Origin: Betaproteobacteria bacterium
Lineage (GTDB): Bacteria > Pseudomonadota > Gammaproteobacteria > Burkholderiales > Burkholderiaceae_C
Direction of reading: 5' to 3'
NCBI GenBank assembly: GCA_016704535.1
Contig: JADIZZ010000002.1
Location: forward strand, 1-64,000
Length of the DNA stretch: 64,000 nucleotides
In this document: positions 1 through 6,850 of the stretch, in pieces
How positions within the stretch are numbered: position 1 is the stretch's first letter
How the letters are laid out: the number at the start of each line of letters is the position of its first letter
Program-made: the position numbers and the translations under genes
Notes under the pieces: model-generated
Database searches by the model: none
The model's input: the letters and a program-made list of their open reading frames with translations, nothing else
What the model was told of the DNA's origin: nothing

Positions 1-656
1 GAAGCCGTCAGCACCACTGCGAAGATGGCAGCGGCCAGCAGCACACCGGCCCAGACGCGCCGCAGCCGGCCCAGTTCCAGCAGGGCGACGACGGCGATGC
101 AGTGCCACAGCAGCAGGCTACTGAGGTGGTTGGGCTGGCGCAGGTTACCCACCGCGCGGCCGGGGATGCCCGACGCGGCGATCCACGAACCGTCGGGCAG
201 GTCGGGCAGGAAGACCTGGACCAGCGCCACGCCAATGTTGGCCACGCCGGCGACCACCCAGGCCCAGCAGAAGGCGGCGAACAGCGTTTCGGCGTCGGGC
301 CGTGCACGTGCACCGGCACCGCCGGCCACCAGCACGGCCGCGGCGCAGAGCGTGCCCAGCGCCGACAGCGCCAGGCCCGCCGGCAAGGCGCCGGGGCCCC
401 AGGACCACAGCGCGGCGGCGGCCAGCAGGGCCAGTGCAGCCCAGACCGCCCAGGGCCCGCGGCCGGGGCGGGCGGGGGCCGAGACCATCACGAACGCGGC
501 CCAGAGGGTGAAGGCCAGGGCCTGGTTGAGGTAGGTGGGGGAGGGGGAGAGGTTGTAGGCGAGGAGGGACGGGGCAGCCGCTGCGGCAATGGCGACCAGC
601 GCGCGGTGGTCGGACAACAGGCGCGGGGGCAGCGGGGTGGTTGCGGTAGTCAGCAT
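1..656 (-). CDS. PglL/Wzy-family O-oligosaccharyltransferase, N-terminal part (runs off window)
   Basis: The frame is open from an ATG at 656 to the left edge (218 codons) and is therefore incomplete. The visible part is very hydrophobic with several predicted membrane helices. It carries the stretch GRAVGNLRQPNHLSSLLLW, which closely resembles the conserved G-N-L-x-Q-P-N-H-L segment of PglL/TfpO pilin glycan ligases and of the O-antigen ligase/polymerase superfamily. Such enzymes act in the inner membrane and move lipid-linked oligosaccharide to periplasmic acceptors, including pilin. The same strand carries pilA and glycosyltransferases at 13.6-20.4 kb, which fits a pilin-glycosylation role. 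Whether it transfers to protein or polymerises O-antigen cannot be decided without the missing C-terminal Wzy_C-type loop. Confidence 0.8.
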   Translation of the reverse strand, partial: MLTTATTPLPPRLLSDHRALVAIAAAAAPSLLAYNLSPSPTYLNQALAFTLWAAFVMVSAPARPGRGPWAVWAALALLAAAALWSWGPGALPAGLALSALGTLCAAAVLVAGGAGARARPDAETLFAAFCWAWVVAGVANIGVALVQVFLPDLPDGSWIAASGIPGRAVGNLRQPNHLSSLLLWHCIAVVALLELGRLRRVWAGVLLAAAIFAVVLTA

Positions 657-854
657 GAGCGGCTGCGCATTGTGTGCCGGCTCGGGCCCGCGGCATGACC
701 CTCAGGCCCGGTCGCGCACCACGCCCAAGCGCTGTCCCAGTTCCGTAGCCCGCGCGCGGAGCGAGATGCGCGTCATTGGTGGCATCGGTCCCCGCACATG
801 TCGGCCGGCAGACCTGACCTCTGTTTTGTGCTGCCACCTCTCTCAGCCTGATAA

Positions 855-874
855 ACTAGTCAGAGTACTAGTCA
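855..874 (+). promoter_or_regulatory. Putative autoregulatory operator of the first phd-vapC module
   Basis: The octamer ACTAGTCA occurs twice as a direct repeat (855-862 and 867-874) immediately upstream of the antitoxin start at 888. Each contains the self-complementary hexamer ACTAGT, and the spacing is 12 bp. Phd-type antitoxins usually bind such short repeats and repress their own operon, so this is the expected operator position. An AGAGG ribosome-binding site follows at about 878-882. Confidence 0.5.
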
Positions 875-887
875 TTAAGAGGTCGAC

Positions 888-1145
888 ATGCAGATATGGC
901 CTGTTCAAGACGCGAAGGCGCGATTCAGTGAATTCCTGGATGCCTGTCTGGCAGAAGGCCCCCAGATGGTGACCCGGCGCGGCACCGAAGCCGCCGTCCT
1001 CGTCCCGGTCGACGAATGGCATCGGCTTCGGGCCGCTGCCCGCCCGTCGTTGAAGCAACTGCTGCTGTTGGATGAGGCCCGGACGGATCTCTTGATTCCT
1101 GCGCGCGGCGCCGCCCGCAGGCGCAAGGTCACCGCGGCGGGCTGA
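888..1145 (+). CDS. Phd/YefM-family antitoxin
   Basis: This 85-residue protein has the Phd/YefM N-terminal DNA-binding fold: the opening WPVQDAKARFSEFLDACLAEGPQMVTRRG pattern is split here only for reference (residues about 4-32), followed by a typical V-L-V-P-V-D-E-W segment. The basic tail from about residue 50 (AARPSLKQLLL and onward) is the expected disordered toxin-wrapping region. It ends 4 nt before a PIN-domain toxin gene, giving a standard antitoxin-first operon. The repeat pair at 855-874 is the likely self-repression site. Its tail is closely copied in the chimeric ORF at 4150, marking a duplication within this window. The antitoxin would neutralise the VapC encoded next to it. Confidence 0.9.
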   Translation: MQIWPVQDAKARFSEFLDACLAEGPQMVTRRGTEAAVLVPVDEWHRLRAAARPSLKQLLLLDEARTDLLIPARGAARRRKVTAAG

Positions 1146-1149
1146 GCGC

Positions 1150-1563
1150 ATGTACCTTCTCGACACCAACGTCGTTTCCGAGCTCCGCAAGCCACGCCCT
1201 CATGGCGGCGCGGTGGCCTGGCTTCGGGCGACCGAGGATGCGCAACTGCATCTGTCCGCGGTGACGCTCGGTGAGATCCAGGCCGGCGTCGAGCTGACCC
1301 GAGATCAGGATGCCACCAAGGCTGCCGAGATCGAGGCGTGGCTCGATCTCGTCGCCCAGTCCTACAACGTGCTGCCCATGGACGGCGCCACCTTCAGGGC
1401 GTGGGCACGCCTGATGCACCGTCGATCGGACACGCTGTACGAAGACGCAATGATCGCGGCGACCGCCACCGTGCACGCGCTAACGGTGGTGACGCGCAAC
1501 GTGGCCGACTTTGCGAGCTTCGGCGTGCAGGTGCTGAACCCGTTCGAGACGCCGCAGGCTTGA
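1150..1563 (+). CDS. vapC: VapC/FitB-like PIN-domain toxin
   Basis: A 137-residue PIN-domain ribonuclease starting MYLLDTNVVSEL. The acidic metal-binding residues are all present: D5, E42, D99 and D120. The C-terminus has the usual VVTRNVADF motif, and length matches the FitB/VapC family. It follows a Phd-type antitoxin by 4 nt. PIN toxins of this family cleave RNA (often tRNA or rRNA) when freed from antitoxin. A near-identical second copy sits at 4380-4793, so this module has been duplicated locally. The target RNA cannot be predicted from sequence. Confidence 0.92.
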   Translation: MYLLDTNVVSELRKPRPHGGAVAWLRATEDAQLHLSAVTLGEIQAGVELTRDQDATKAAEIEAWLDLVAQSYNVLPMDGATFRAWARLMHRRSDTLYEDAMIAATATVHALTVVTRNVADFASFGVQVLNPFETPQA

Positions 1564-1650
1564 CGGCGAGGGGCGGCTGACGCGCCACTGCGTAATGGAG
1601 GAGCCTGGCGCATGTCTACGGGCTGTCGGCAGCGCATGTCAGGCGGCTGA

Positions 1651-1869
1651 TCAGGGCTGGTGAGAGGGGTGAGGAGACAGGAGAGACCTGACCCTTTTTC
1701 CCCGGCTGGGACGCAGCGGCGAGGTATGTACTGGAGCGCTGTTGCCCGCCAGCACCCGGCGCACGACGTCGCGGTGCACATGCAGTTGCCGGGCGATGGT
1801 GCCCACGCGCCACTTCTCCACGGCGTGCAGCCGCAGGATCTGCGCGACCAGGTCAGGGGCTATGGTCAT
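1651..1869 (-). pseudogene. Truncated IstA-type transposase (N-terminal HTH only)
   Basis: From the ATG at 1869 the product is 72 residues. Its first 45 residues (PDLVAQILRLHAVEKW, then VGTIARQLHVHRDVVRRVL) match the N-terminal helix-turn-helix of IS21-family transposases, where they bind the element ends. After about residue 47 the sequence becomes low-complexity basic and stops at 1651. The integrase core with its DDE residues, normally some 300 or more residues further, is gone. This is a deletion remnant rather than a functional regulator, although a short HTH protein could in principle still be made. Confidence 0.7.
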
Positions 1870-2419
1870 GACGCCAGCCCGGGCGCGGCCAGCGTCGATC
1901 GCGATGCAGGCCGTGACGCAGGAAGCCCTGGCGCACGCAGGCCGGCAGCGCCACGGCGCAGCGGCAGCAGGCCCATGACGCAACGGGTGCTGTGTCTTGT
2001 TCGACGGGCACCACCGTGGTGGTGTCCGGGCTCGATGAGGCGGTGTCTTGGGTCCATGCGGCCAGTGGAGCAGCGGCCACCCCTGGCTGGGAACCCTGGT
2101 GCGTCACGTTCTGTGCGAGCCGGGCACCATGACCATCGCCGGCGCTGCGCGCCCCGTGACGCTGCCGCCAGCGCCGAGACCGTTCGGCATGCGCAAGGCG
2201 GCCACGCCATGAAGACTGATAACGGTGCGCGGCGTCACGGCGAGCCGCATCCCGAGACAGCCGCCAGCACGGCCGGCTGCAATGGCGGTTGCCGCGGTCG
2301 CAGTGGCTGCACAGCACGACCTGCACGCGACAGCCAGCGCACAGGAACAGGCGGGCTGGTCGCTCCACAAGCACCCCGGAGGAACCGAAGTGCTGGACGG
2401 ACGCGTCCCAGCGGGCCAC
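1853..2419 (-). CDS. Cysteine-rich IS-associated protein (zinc-ribbon-like)
   Basis: The ORF gives up to 188 residues. Residues about 25-70 carry four closely spaced cysteine/histidine pairs (C-A-G-C, C-S-H-C, then N-R-H-C-S) followed by a basic region (RRDAAHRYQSS, GRLAHAERSRRWRQRH). This matches a small hypothetical protein commonly found just upstream of IS21-like transposases in Burkholderiales, recognised from general pattern knowledge and not from a search. Its function is not established; a zinc-ribbon nucleic-acid-binding role is an inference. The reading frame after about residue 100 looks non-conserved, so the authentic C-terminus may be shorter. It overlaps the transposase remnant by 17 nt. 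Confidence 0.5.
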   Translation of the reverse strand: MARWDASVQHFGSSGVLVERPARLFLCAGCRVQVVLCSHCDRGNRHCSRPCWRLSRDAARRDAAHRYQSSWRGRLAHAERSRRWRQRHGARSAGDGHGARLAQNVTHQGSQPGVAAAPLAAWTQDTASSSPDTTTVVPVEQDTAPVASWACCRCAVALPACVRQGFLRHGLHRDRRWPRPGWRHDHSP

Positions 2420-2779
2420 ACTGCTGTGGCACCGCCTTCATCGGCACGGTGTAGGGCGAGGTACGGTGCTGTCGGGCTTGCCGGCTACGGACACATCGCT
2501 GCTGCGCCCACCTCCTTCGGCATGGCCGCTGTTGTATCCCGAGCGCCGCCTTGAAGACCGATATCGGCGCCACTCCATCGGCGCCGCCAGACCCACGACT
2601 CTGCCTGGCACAGGCCCAGGTTCACCGCATCGTGGTTCCGCCGCCGCCGCCGCGCCAGCCTGGCCGCCCTGCAGGGCGGCCAGGCTGGCAACTCATGCCA
2701 GTCAACCAACCATCCGAGACATAGCCCTGGATCGAATCCGCCACCTCACCGGCGAATAGGTGCGGTTCCTGATCAGCGT
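2420..2779. other. Gene-poor stretch containing a long palindrome
   Basis: No frame in these 360 nt looks coding by composition or recognisable motif. The one clear structure is the 36-nt palindrome at 2654-2689. The stretch separates the IS relic from the decayed ATPase gene and is probably junk left by rearrangement. Confidence 0.6.
2654..2689. repeat. Perfect 36-nt palindrome
   Basis: An 18-base arm starting GCCAGCCTGGCCGCCCTG is followed directly by its exact reverse complement, centred on a CTGCAG. It could fold as a very stable GC-rich hairpin or cruciform. There is no T-run on either side, so it is not a classical intrinsic terminator. It lies beyond the 3' end of the ATPase remnant (2780, minus strand) and upstream of the IS relic, so it might be a terminator-like element or a mobile-DNA end. 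Confidence 0.85.
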
Positions 2780-3450
2780 TCACACCAGCTTCACCGGCAC
2801 CAGGGTCTTGGCGAACGTGTACTCCTCGGGCGCAGCGAACTTGTCGAACACCTCGCGCGTCGTGCGCGGGCTGTCGTTGGCCAGCTGCATGAACACCGTC
2901 GTGCCGGGCGCATCGGCCGCGCGCTCGAAGAACACATCCACCGTCCCGTCGTCGTCGGAGAAGTGCAGCAGCCCGGAGCGGATGTCGAAGACATCGAACA
3001 CCTTCGACGAGAAAAAGATGCCTTCGCCCGAGTGCCGTTCAGGGTCGGTGGTGAACTTGCCTTTGGCCAGCTCCAGGATCGCTTCTCTGGGGTCGAACAG
3101 GTCCAGCGCGCGCCGAATTCGCAGGAAGATGCCTTCCCCGTCGTCCGTCACCCACACCTGGGTGAACAGGGCATTGCGTCTGATGCCGACGTGCACCCGC
3201 TCAGAGCCCTCAGAGCCCGAGTGATCGACCGCGTTGTTGATCATCTCGGTGGCGCCGTACTGCCAGACGTCACGCACATTCGGCGGCAGGTCGGCGACCA
3301 CGGGCGCCAGAAGCTGGAGCCACACATTCCCTTCGGACAGCCCGGCGAGAGGCGCGCGTCAACCGCCGCGCCGGCCCAGAACCCTAGCGCCGCCTCGCAA
3401 GCCACCGGCCAGGCGGCGCGCTCGGCGGGCAGGGGCAGTTCGAAATCCCA
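2780..3450 (-). pseudogene. Decayed histidine-kinase-like ATPase (DUF4325/STAS-like family)
   Basis: The piece 3325-2780 encodes 181 residues of a GHKL ATPase domain with an N-box (TEMINNAVDHS) and a G1 box (VTDDGEGIF). It then reaches EEYTFAKTLVPVKLV and stops, exactly where this family normally continues into its DUF4325 (STAS-like) domain. Upstream, family-like residues (WDFELPLPAERAAWPV) continue in a different frame at roughly 3360-3450, with an in-frame TGA in between, so there is at least one frameshift near 3355-3370. The N-terminal winged-helix domain is also missing. The intact family is thought to be regulatory. Lesions at both ends and in the middle make this non-functional. Confidence 0.75.
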
Positions 3451-3487
3451 CACGTGCGGTCCGCGGCATCGGCAGGCTTGACGATAT

Positions 3488-3503
3488 GTATCCATATGGA
3501 TAC
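3488..3503 (+). promoter_or_regulatory. Palindromic operator of the higBA-like module
   Basis: The 16-mer GTATCCATATGGATAC is perfectly self-complementary. It sits just before the toxin gene and overlaps the most upstream possible ATG (3486), which argues that the real start is the downstream GTG at 3513. This is the usual position for a HigA-type antitoxin operator. Confidence 0.6.
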
Positions 3504-3512
3504 CGTGACGCT

Positions 3513-3815
3513 GTGTTCACCGTTCGCCAGACCGAAGCGTTCGTTGCATGGCTCGACGCCCTGAAAGACAAGCGCGCCCAGATACGCATCGCGGCCCGCC
3601 TGCGCCAGGCAGAAGCGGGAAGTCTCGGCGACTGGCGGCCCGTCGAGGGTGAAGTCGCCGAAATGAGGGTGCACTTCGGTCCGGGATACCAGCTCTACAT
3701 CGTACGCCGCGGCCGAGTGATCGTTGTGATGCTCAACGCAGGTGACAAGTCCACGCAGAGGCGGGACATCCGCCACGCCCTGAAGCTGGCTTCTGAACTT
3801 GGAGACGATCTGTGA
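3513..3815 (+). CDS. RelE/HigB-family toxin (addiction module killer protein type)
   Basis: From the GTG at 3513 the product has 100 residues, the usual size for this family; an ATG at 3486 would add nine residues but lies in the operator palindrome. The sequence shows the family pattern: FTVRQTEAFVAWLDALKDK at the start, a middle R-P-V-E-G-E-V-A-E-M-R-V-H-F-G-P-G-Y-Q segment (written residue by residue), and the closing LNAGDKSTQRRDIRHALKLA. These toxins are ribosome-dependent or free mRNA interferases. The antitoxin gene follows and overlaps by 4 nt (toxin first), as expected for HigBA-like pairs. Confidence 0.88.
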   Translation: MFTVRQTEAFVAWLDALKDKRAQIRIAARLRQAEAGSLGDWRPVEGEVAEMRVHFGPGYQLYIVRRGRVIVVMLNAGDKSTQRRDIRHALKLASELGDDL

Positions 3816-4111
3816 CCCAGACCCAGGCGGGACTGAAACTCGTGGCCTTCGACGCAGCGCGATACCTTGACGACGACGAAGCCATTGCCGAGTACATGAC
3901 CGCCGTACTTGAAACCAACGACCCCGACTTGCTGCTGCTGGCGCTGAACGATGTGGCGCGATCCAACGGCATGGCGCAGGTGGCCAAGGATGCAGGCCTC
4001 GGTCGTGAAAGTTTGTACAAGGCGCTTGCGCCAGGCGCCAAGCCGCGCTTTGAGACGGTCATGAAAGTGGCGCGCGCGCTGGGGGTCCAGTTCACGGCCC
4101 GACCCGCCTGA
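3812..4111 (+). CDS. HigA-like antitoxin (addiction module antidote protein type)
   Basis: This 99-residue protein begins at a GTG overlapping the toxin stop codon, implying translational coupling. Residues 15-45 (FDAARYLDDDEAIAEYMTA and onward) and the helix-turn-helix at about 50-90 (NGMAQVAKDAGLGRESLYKA, then FETVMKVARALG) are typical of the antidote family paired with this toxin class. It should bind both the toxin and the palindrome at 3488-3503. The gene looks intact, so the module is probably functional. Confidence 0.88.
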   Translation: MTQTQAGLKLVAFDAARYLDDDEAIAEYMTAVLETNDPDLLLLALNDVARSNGMAQVAKDAGLGRESLYKALAPGAKPRFETVMKVARALGVQFTARPA

Positions 4112-4149
4112 GCAGCGACGGGTCCAGGGGGCCGGTTCGAAGTCAAGCC

Positions 4150-4494
4150 ATGACCAGCACCATGACCTACAAGGGCCAGACGGCCCGCATCGACTTCGAC
4201 GCCCGCGGCAGGCTTCTGGCGGGCCGCCTGGTCGGCATCACCGACGTGGTCGGCACTCAGGCCGCTGCCCGCCCCTCGTTGAAGCAGCTGCTGCTTTCGG
4301 AAGGGGCCCAGAGGGATCTCCTGATTCCTGAGCGAGGCTCGGCCCACAGGCGCAAGGTGTCGACGGCGGGGTGTCCAGCATGTACCTGCTGGACACCCAC
4401 GTCGTCAGCGAGCTCCGCAAGCCGCGCCGCCATGGCGGAGTCGTCGCCTGGCTTCAAGCCACCGAGGATGCGCAAGGGCATCTGTCGGCCGTGA
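4150..4494 (+). CDS. Chimeric antitoxin-like ORF: HicB-type N-terminus joined to Phd-type tail
   Basis: The first 34 residues (with MTYKGQTARIDFDARGRLL near the start) match the N-terminal strand-helix of HicB-type antitoxins. From A38 (base 4261) the sequence switches to the toxin-binding tail of the Phd antitoxin at 888-1145 (AAARPSLKQLLL, then RDLLIPERGSAHRRKV), in the same codon phase. The stop codon present in the first copy (TGA) reads TGT here. The frame therefore runs on as unrelated residues to 4494, inside vapC. The ORF lacks the Phd DNA-binding half. It may be an inactive scar, or a hybrid protein that still neutralises the VapC behind it. Confidence 0.55.
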   Translation: MTSTMTYKGQTARIDFDARGRLLAGRLVGITDVVGTQAAARPSLKQLLLSEGAQRDLLIPERGSAHRRKVSTAGCPACTCWTPTSSASSASRAAMAESSPGFKPPRMRKGICRP

Positions 4495-4793
4495 CGCTCG
4501 GTGAGATCCAGGCCCGCGTCGAGCTGACCCGGGAGCAGGATGCCGTCAAGGCTGCAGAGATCGAGGCTTGGCTCGAGTTGGTCGCCAAGTCTTACAACGT
4601 GCTGCCGATGGACGGTGCCTGCTTCAGGGCGTGGGCAAGCCTGATGCACCGCCGGTCGGACACGCTGTACGAAGACGCGATGATCGCGGCGACCGCCGCC
4701 GTCCACCAGCTGACGGCGGTGACGCGCAACGTGGCCGACTTTGCGAACTTCGAGGTACAGGTGCTGAACCCGTTCAACACGCCGCAAGCTTGA
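4380..4793 (+). CDS. vapC: VapC/FitB-like PIN-domain toxin, second copy
   Basis: A 137-residue paralogue of the VapC at 1150, aligned end to end without gaps and differing at scattered positions. The acidic residues D5, E42, D99 and D120 are kept, but N7 of the usual LLDTN motif is H7 here. I chose the ATG at 4380 by homology with copy 1; a GTG nine bases earlier is in frame. There is no complete Phd antitoxin before it, only the chimeric ORF at 4150. It is either controlled by that hybrid, cross-neutralised by the Phd at 888, or attenuated. Confidence 0.88.
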   Translation: MYLLDTHVVSELRKPRRHGGVVAWLQATEDAQGHLSAVTLGEIQARVELTREQDAVKAAEIEAWLELVAKSYNVLPMDGACFRAWASLMHRRSDTLYEDAMIAATAAVHQLTAVTRNVADFANFEVQVLNPFNTPQA

Positions 4794-4972
4794 CGGGATG
4801 CGGCGGCAGTGGGGATCGACCCATACACTGCAGCCATTAACATGGCATCGGCCCGGAAACGGCGCAATGCTCGCCTCTTGAACTTCCACTTCATACCTGT
4901 GATTCGTAGCTCATGCGTTCTGCGCTCGCGAACCGCTTGCGGTGCAGCGGTGACCGTGGCTCGGGAGTGGCC

Positions 4973-5788
4973 ATGAAGCCGCTGCGGGCGTTGCTCGGTT
5001 GGTCCGTGCGCACCATTGCCGGTCTGCCGGGAGCATGTGTCTGTGCGGTCTGTGGCAAGCGACTGTCACGCTTTCTTCCCTACACGGGTGGCGGCTGGCG
5101 GCCCTTCAAGGTACCTCCACTCATGCGGGCGCTTCAGATGGTCGGCAGCGACGTCGACCACTTCAGTTGCCCGCACTGCCTGAGCCACGATCGCGAGCGC
5201 CACCTGTGGCTGTACCTGCAGGCGACTGGCCTCTCGGGCATGCTCCCCACCCTGCGCATCCTGCACATGGCACCCGAGTCAAACCTGGCTCAACGCATCG
5301 CCTCCTTGGGCCCACGCAGCTATGTCAAGGGCGATCTGTACCCGGCGGCGTCGGGTATCGAACGCATCGACCTGGTGGCCATTCCATTCGAAGACGGGAG
5401 TTTCGATCTGGTCATCGCCAACCACGTGCTGGAACATGTCGACGACGATCTCACGGCGCTGCACGAGATCGCGCGGGTGTTGGCGCCGGGGGGCCATGCC
5501 ATTTTGCAGACACCCTTTGCCGCGTCGCTCGAGATCACCTGGTCCGACCGCGGGGTGCACAGCCCGATGGCACGGCTTCATGCTTACGGCCAAGAAGATC
5601 ACGTCCGCCTTTTCGGCAGGGACATCTTTCAGCGCATCGCGTCGGCCGGCTTCGAGGACCTGACGCGGACACATGACGACGCGCTCGCATCGGTTGATGC
5701 AACGAGCCATGGGGTCAATCGACTTGAGCCGTTCTTTCACTTCCAGAAGCCCGCGACCCCGTTGGCAGAGGCGGAGGTCGCTGCTTGA
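4973..5788 (+). CDS. SAM-dependent class I methyltransferase with zinc-ribbon N-terminus
   Basis: The ATG at 4973 is preceded by GGGAG at good spacing and gives 271 residues; an ATG at 4913 would add 20 unlikely residues. The N-terminus has paired cysteines (CAVCGKRL and FSCPHCLSH), suggesting a small zinc site. The methyltransferase-11 core follows, with an ILHMAPE motif I region, an IPFEDGSFDLVIANHVLEHV motif (residues split here at the 20-residue limit) and a PGG loop. It opens the glycan operon, and the next gene overlaps its stop. It probably methylates a sugar or lipid-linked glycan; the acceptor is not predictable. Confidence 0.85.
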   Translation: MKPLRALLGWSVRTIAGLPGACVCAVCGKRLSRFLPYTGGGWRPFKVPPLMRALQMVGSDVDHFSCPHCLSHDRERHLWLYLQATGLSGMLPTLRILHMAPESNLAQRIASLGPRSYVKGDLYPAASGIERIDLVAIPFEDGSFDLVIANHVLEHVDDDLTALHEIARVLAPGGHAILQTPFAASLEITWSDRGVHSPMARLHAYGQEDHVRLFGRDIFQRIASAGFEDLTRTHDDALASVDATSHGVNRLEPFFHFQKPATPLAEAEVAA

Positions 5789-6747
5789 CGAATGTCGCCG
5801 AACCCTTGGCCACGGTCTGCATCGCGACCTACAACCAGGCTGCCTACATCGAGGCCTGCGTGCTCAGCGCGCTGGCACAAGCTGGCGACCTGGATGTGGA
5901 GATCCTCGTCGGCGACGACAACTCGACCGACGACACGCCGAGAATCCTGGATCGGCTGGAGCAGAGGTTTCCGGGTCGTCTGCTGCGCGTGTCTCGTCCG
6001 CACAACCTCGGTGGCACACGCAACTATCAGGAACTGGTGGCCAGGGCGAAGGGCAAGTTCATTGCTCACCTCGATGGCGACGATGCATGGCTGCCCGGCA
6101 AGCTGCGCGCTCAAGTCGACTTCATGCACGACCATCCCGAGTGCCCTGCCGTCTATACCAACGCGATTGCCCTGGACGCTGGTGGGCGAGTGCTGGGTCC
6201 GTTCACGGTGGGTCATCCAGCGACGATGTCCCTCGGCTACCTAGCCACCCGCGGCAACTTCCTGATGCACAGTTCGATCCTCTATCGCGCGGCAAATCGC
6301 GATGTCTTCCTGGAGCCCAGTGGGCCGGTGCTCGACTACGCCATCCACCTGGGCATGGCCCTTCGCGGCCCGTTGGGCTTCGTCGACCTGCACCTCGCGA
6401 CCTACACCGTGGGGACCTCGACATCCACGGTGCGCAACGCCTACCCGATGGTCGCGCGCCTGATCTGGTCGTCACTCGAATCGACAGCTTCGAGGTTGTC
6501 GCCCTCGGAACGACGCAGCTGCGCCTCCCACTTCGCGGCCGAGGCGTTCATCGGCCGGCTGCTCGCAAAGACATCGGTGGCACCGGTCGGGATCGCCGAG
6601 CTCGCGGGCTTTGCGGGCGTGTCACGGCTTCGCTTGGTGCTGCATGCACTCTCGGCCGGGGTTCCCATCGTCGCACGCGCTGGGCTGCGCAAGGTGCTGC
6701 GCCGAGCTGCATTGATGGGTGCTTTGGCGGAGCACCCCAGAGCGTAG
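5785..6747 (+). CDS. Family 2 glycosyltransferase
   Basis: The product has 320 residues and starts at a TTG overlapping the previous stop, with CGGAGG about 8 nt upstream. The GT-A fold is clear: TVCIATYNQAAYIEACV at the N-terminus, DDNSTDDT around residue 50, and the metal-binding HLDGDDAWLPGK near residue 93-104. Such enzymes add one sugar from a nucleotide donor to a lipid-linked acceptor on the cytoplasmic side. Its place between a methyltransferase and a sugar aminotransferase fits glycan assembly. Donor and linkage are unknown. Confidence 0.9.
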   Translation: MTNVAEPLATVCIATYNQAAYIEACVLSALAQAGDLDVEILVGDDNSTDDTPRILDRLEQRFPGRLLRVSRPHNLGGTRNYQELVARAKGKFIAHLDGDDAWLPGKLRAQVDFMHDHPECPAVYTNAIALDAGGRVLGPFTVGHPATMSLGYLATRGNFLMHSSILYRAANRDVFLEPSGPVLDYAIHLGMALRGPLGFVDLHLATYTVGTSTSTVRNAYPMVARLIWSSLESTASRLSPSERRSCASHFAAEAFIGRLLAKTSVAPVGIAELAGFAGVSRLRLVLHALSAGVPIVARAGLRKVLRRAALMGALAEHPRA

Positions 6748-6850
6748 CTGGCTACCGCCCTGTAAGTTCCCAGAAGGTGTTCCCGCTCTCATCGAGTCGT
6801 GCCGTCCGAAACACGGCGAATCGTCCGTCCTGAATCCGGAGATCCCAGTC

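Larger units (their letters stand above)
1651..2419 (-). mobile_element. Relic of an IS21-like insertion element
   Basis: The segment holds two minus-strand pieces that recur together in betaproteobacterial IS21-like elements: a small cysteine-rich ORF (1853-2419) and, overlapping its end, the helix-turn-helix start of an IstA-type transposase (1651-1869). The DDE catalytic region and the IstB helper ATPase are absent, so the element cannot move by itself. I could not identify terminal inverted repeats or a target duplication, so the outer limits are those of the recognisable ORFs only. It lies between two toxin-antitoxin modules and probably took part in assembling this region. Confidence 0.6.

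Noticed and set aside
145..837. Minus-strand 230-codon frame at the left edge
   Set aside because: It is an alternate frame of the PglL-like gene; its product is R/G/P-rich without membrane helices, while the true frame carries the ligase motif.
1660..2454. Plus-strand 264-codon frame over the IS relic
   Set aside because: It is the antisense shadow of the IS21-like ORFs and has no recognisable domain.
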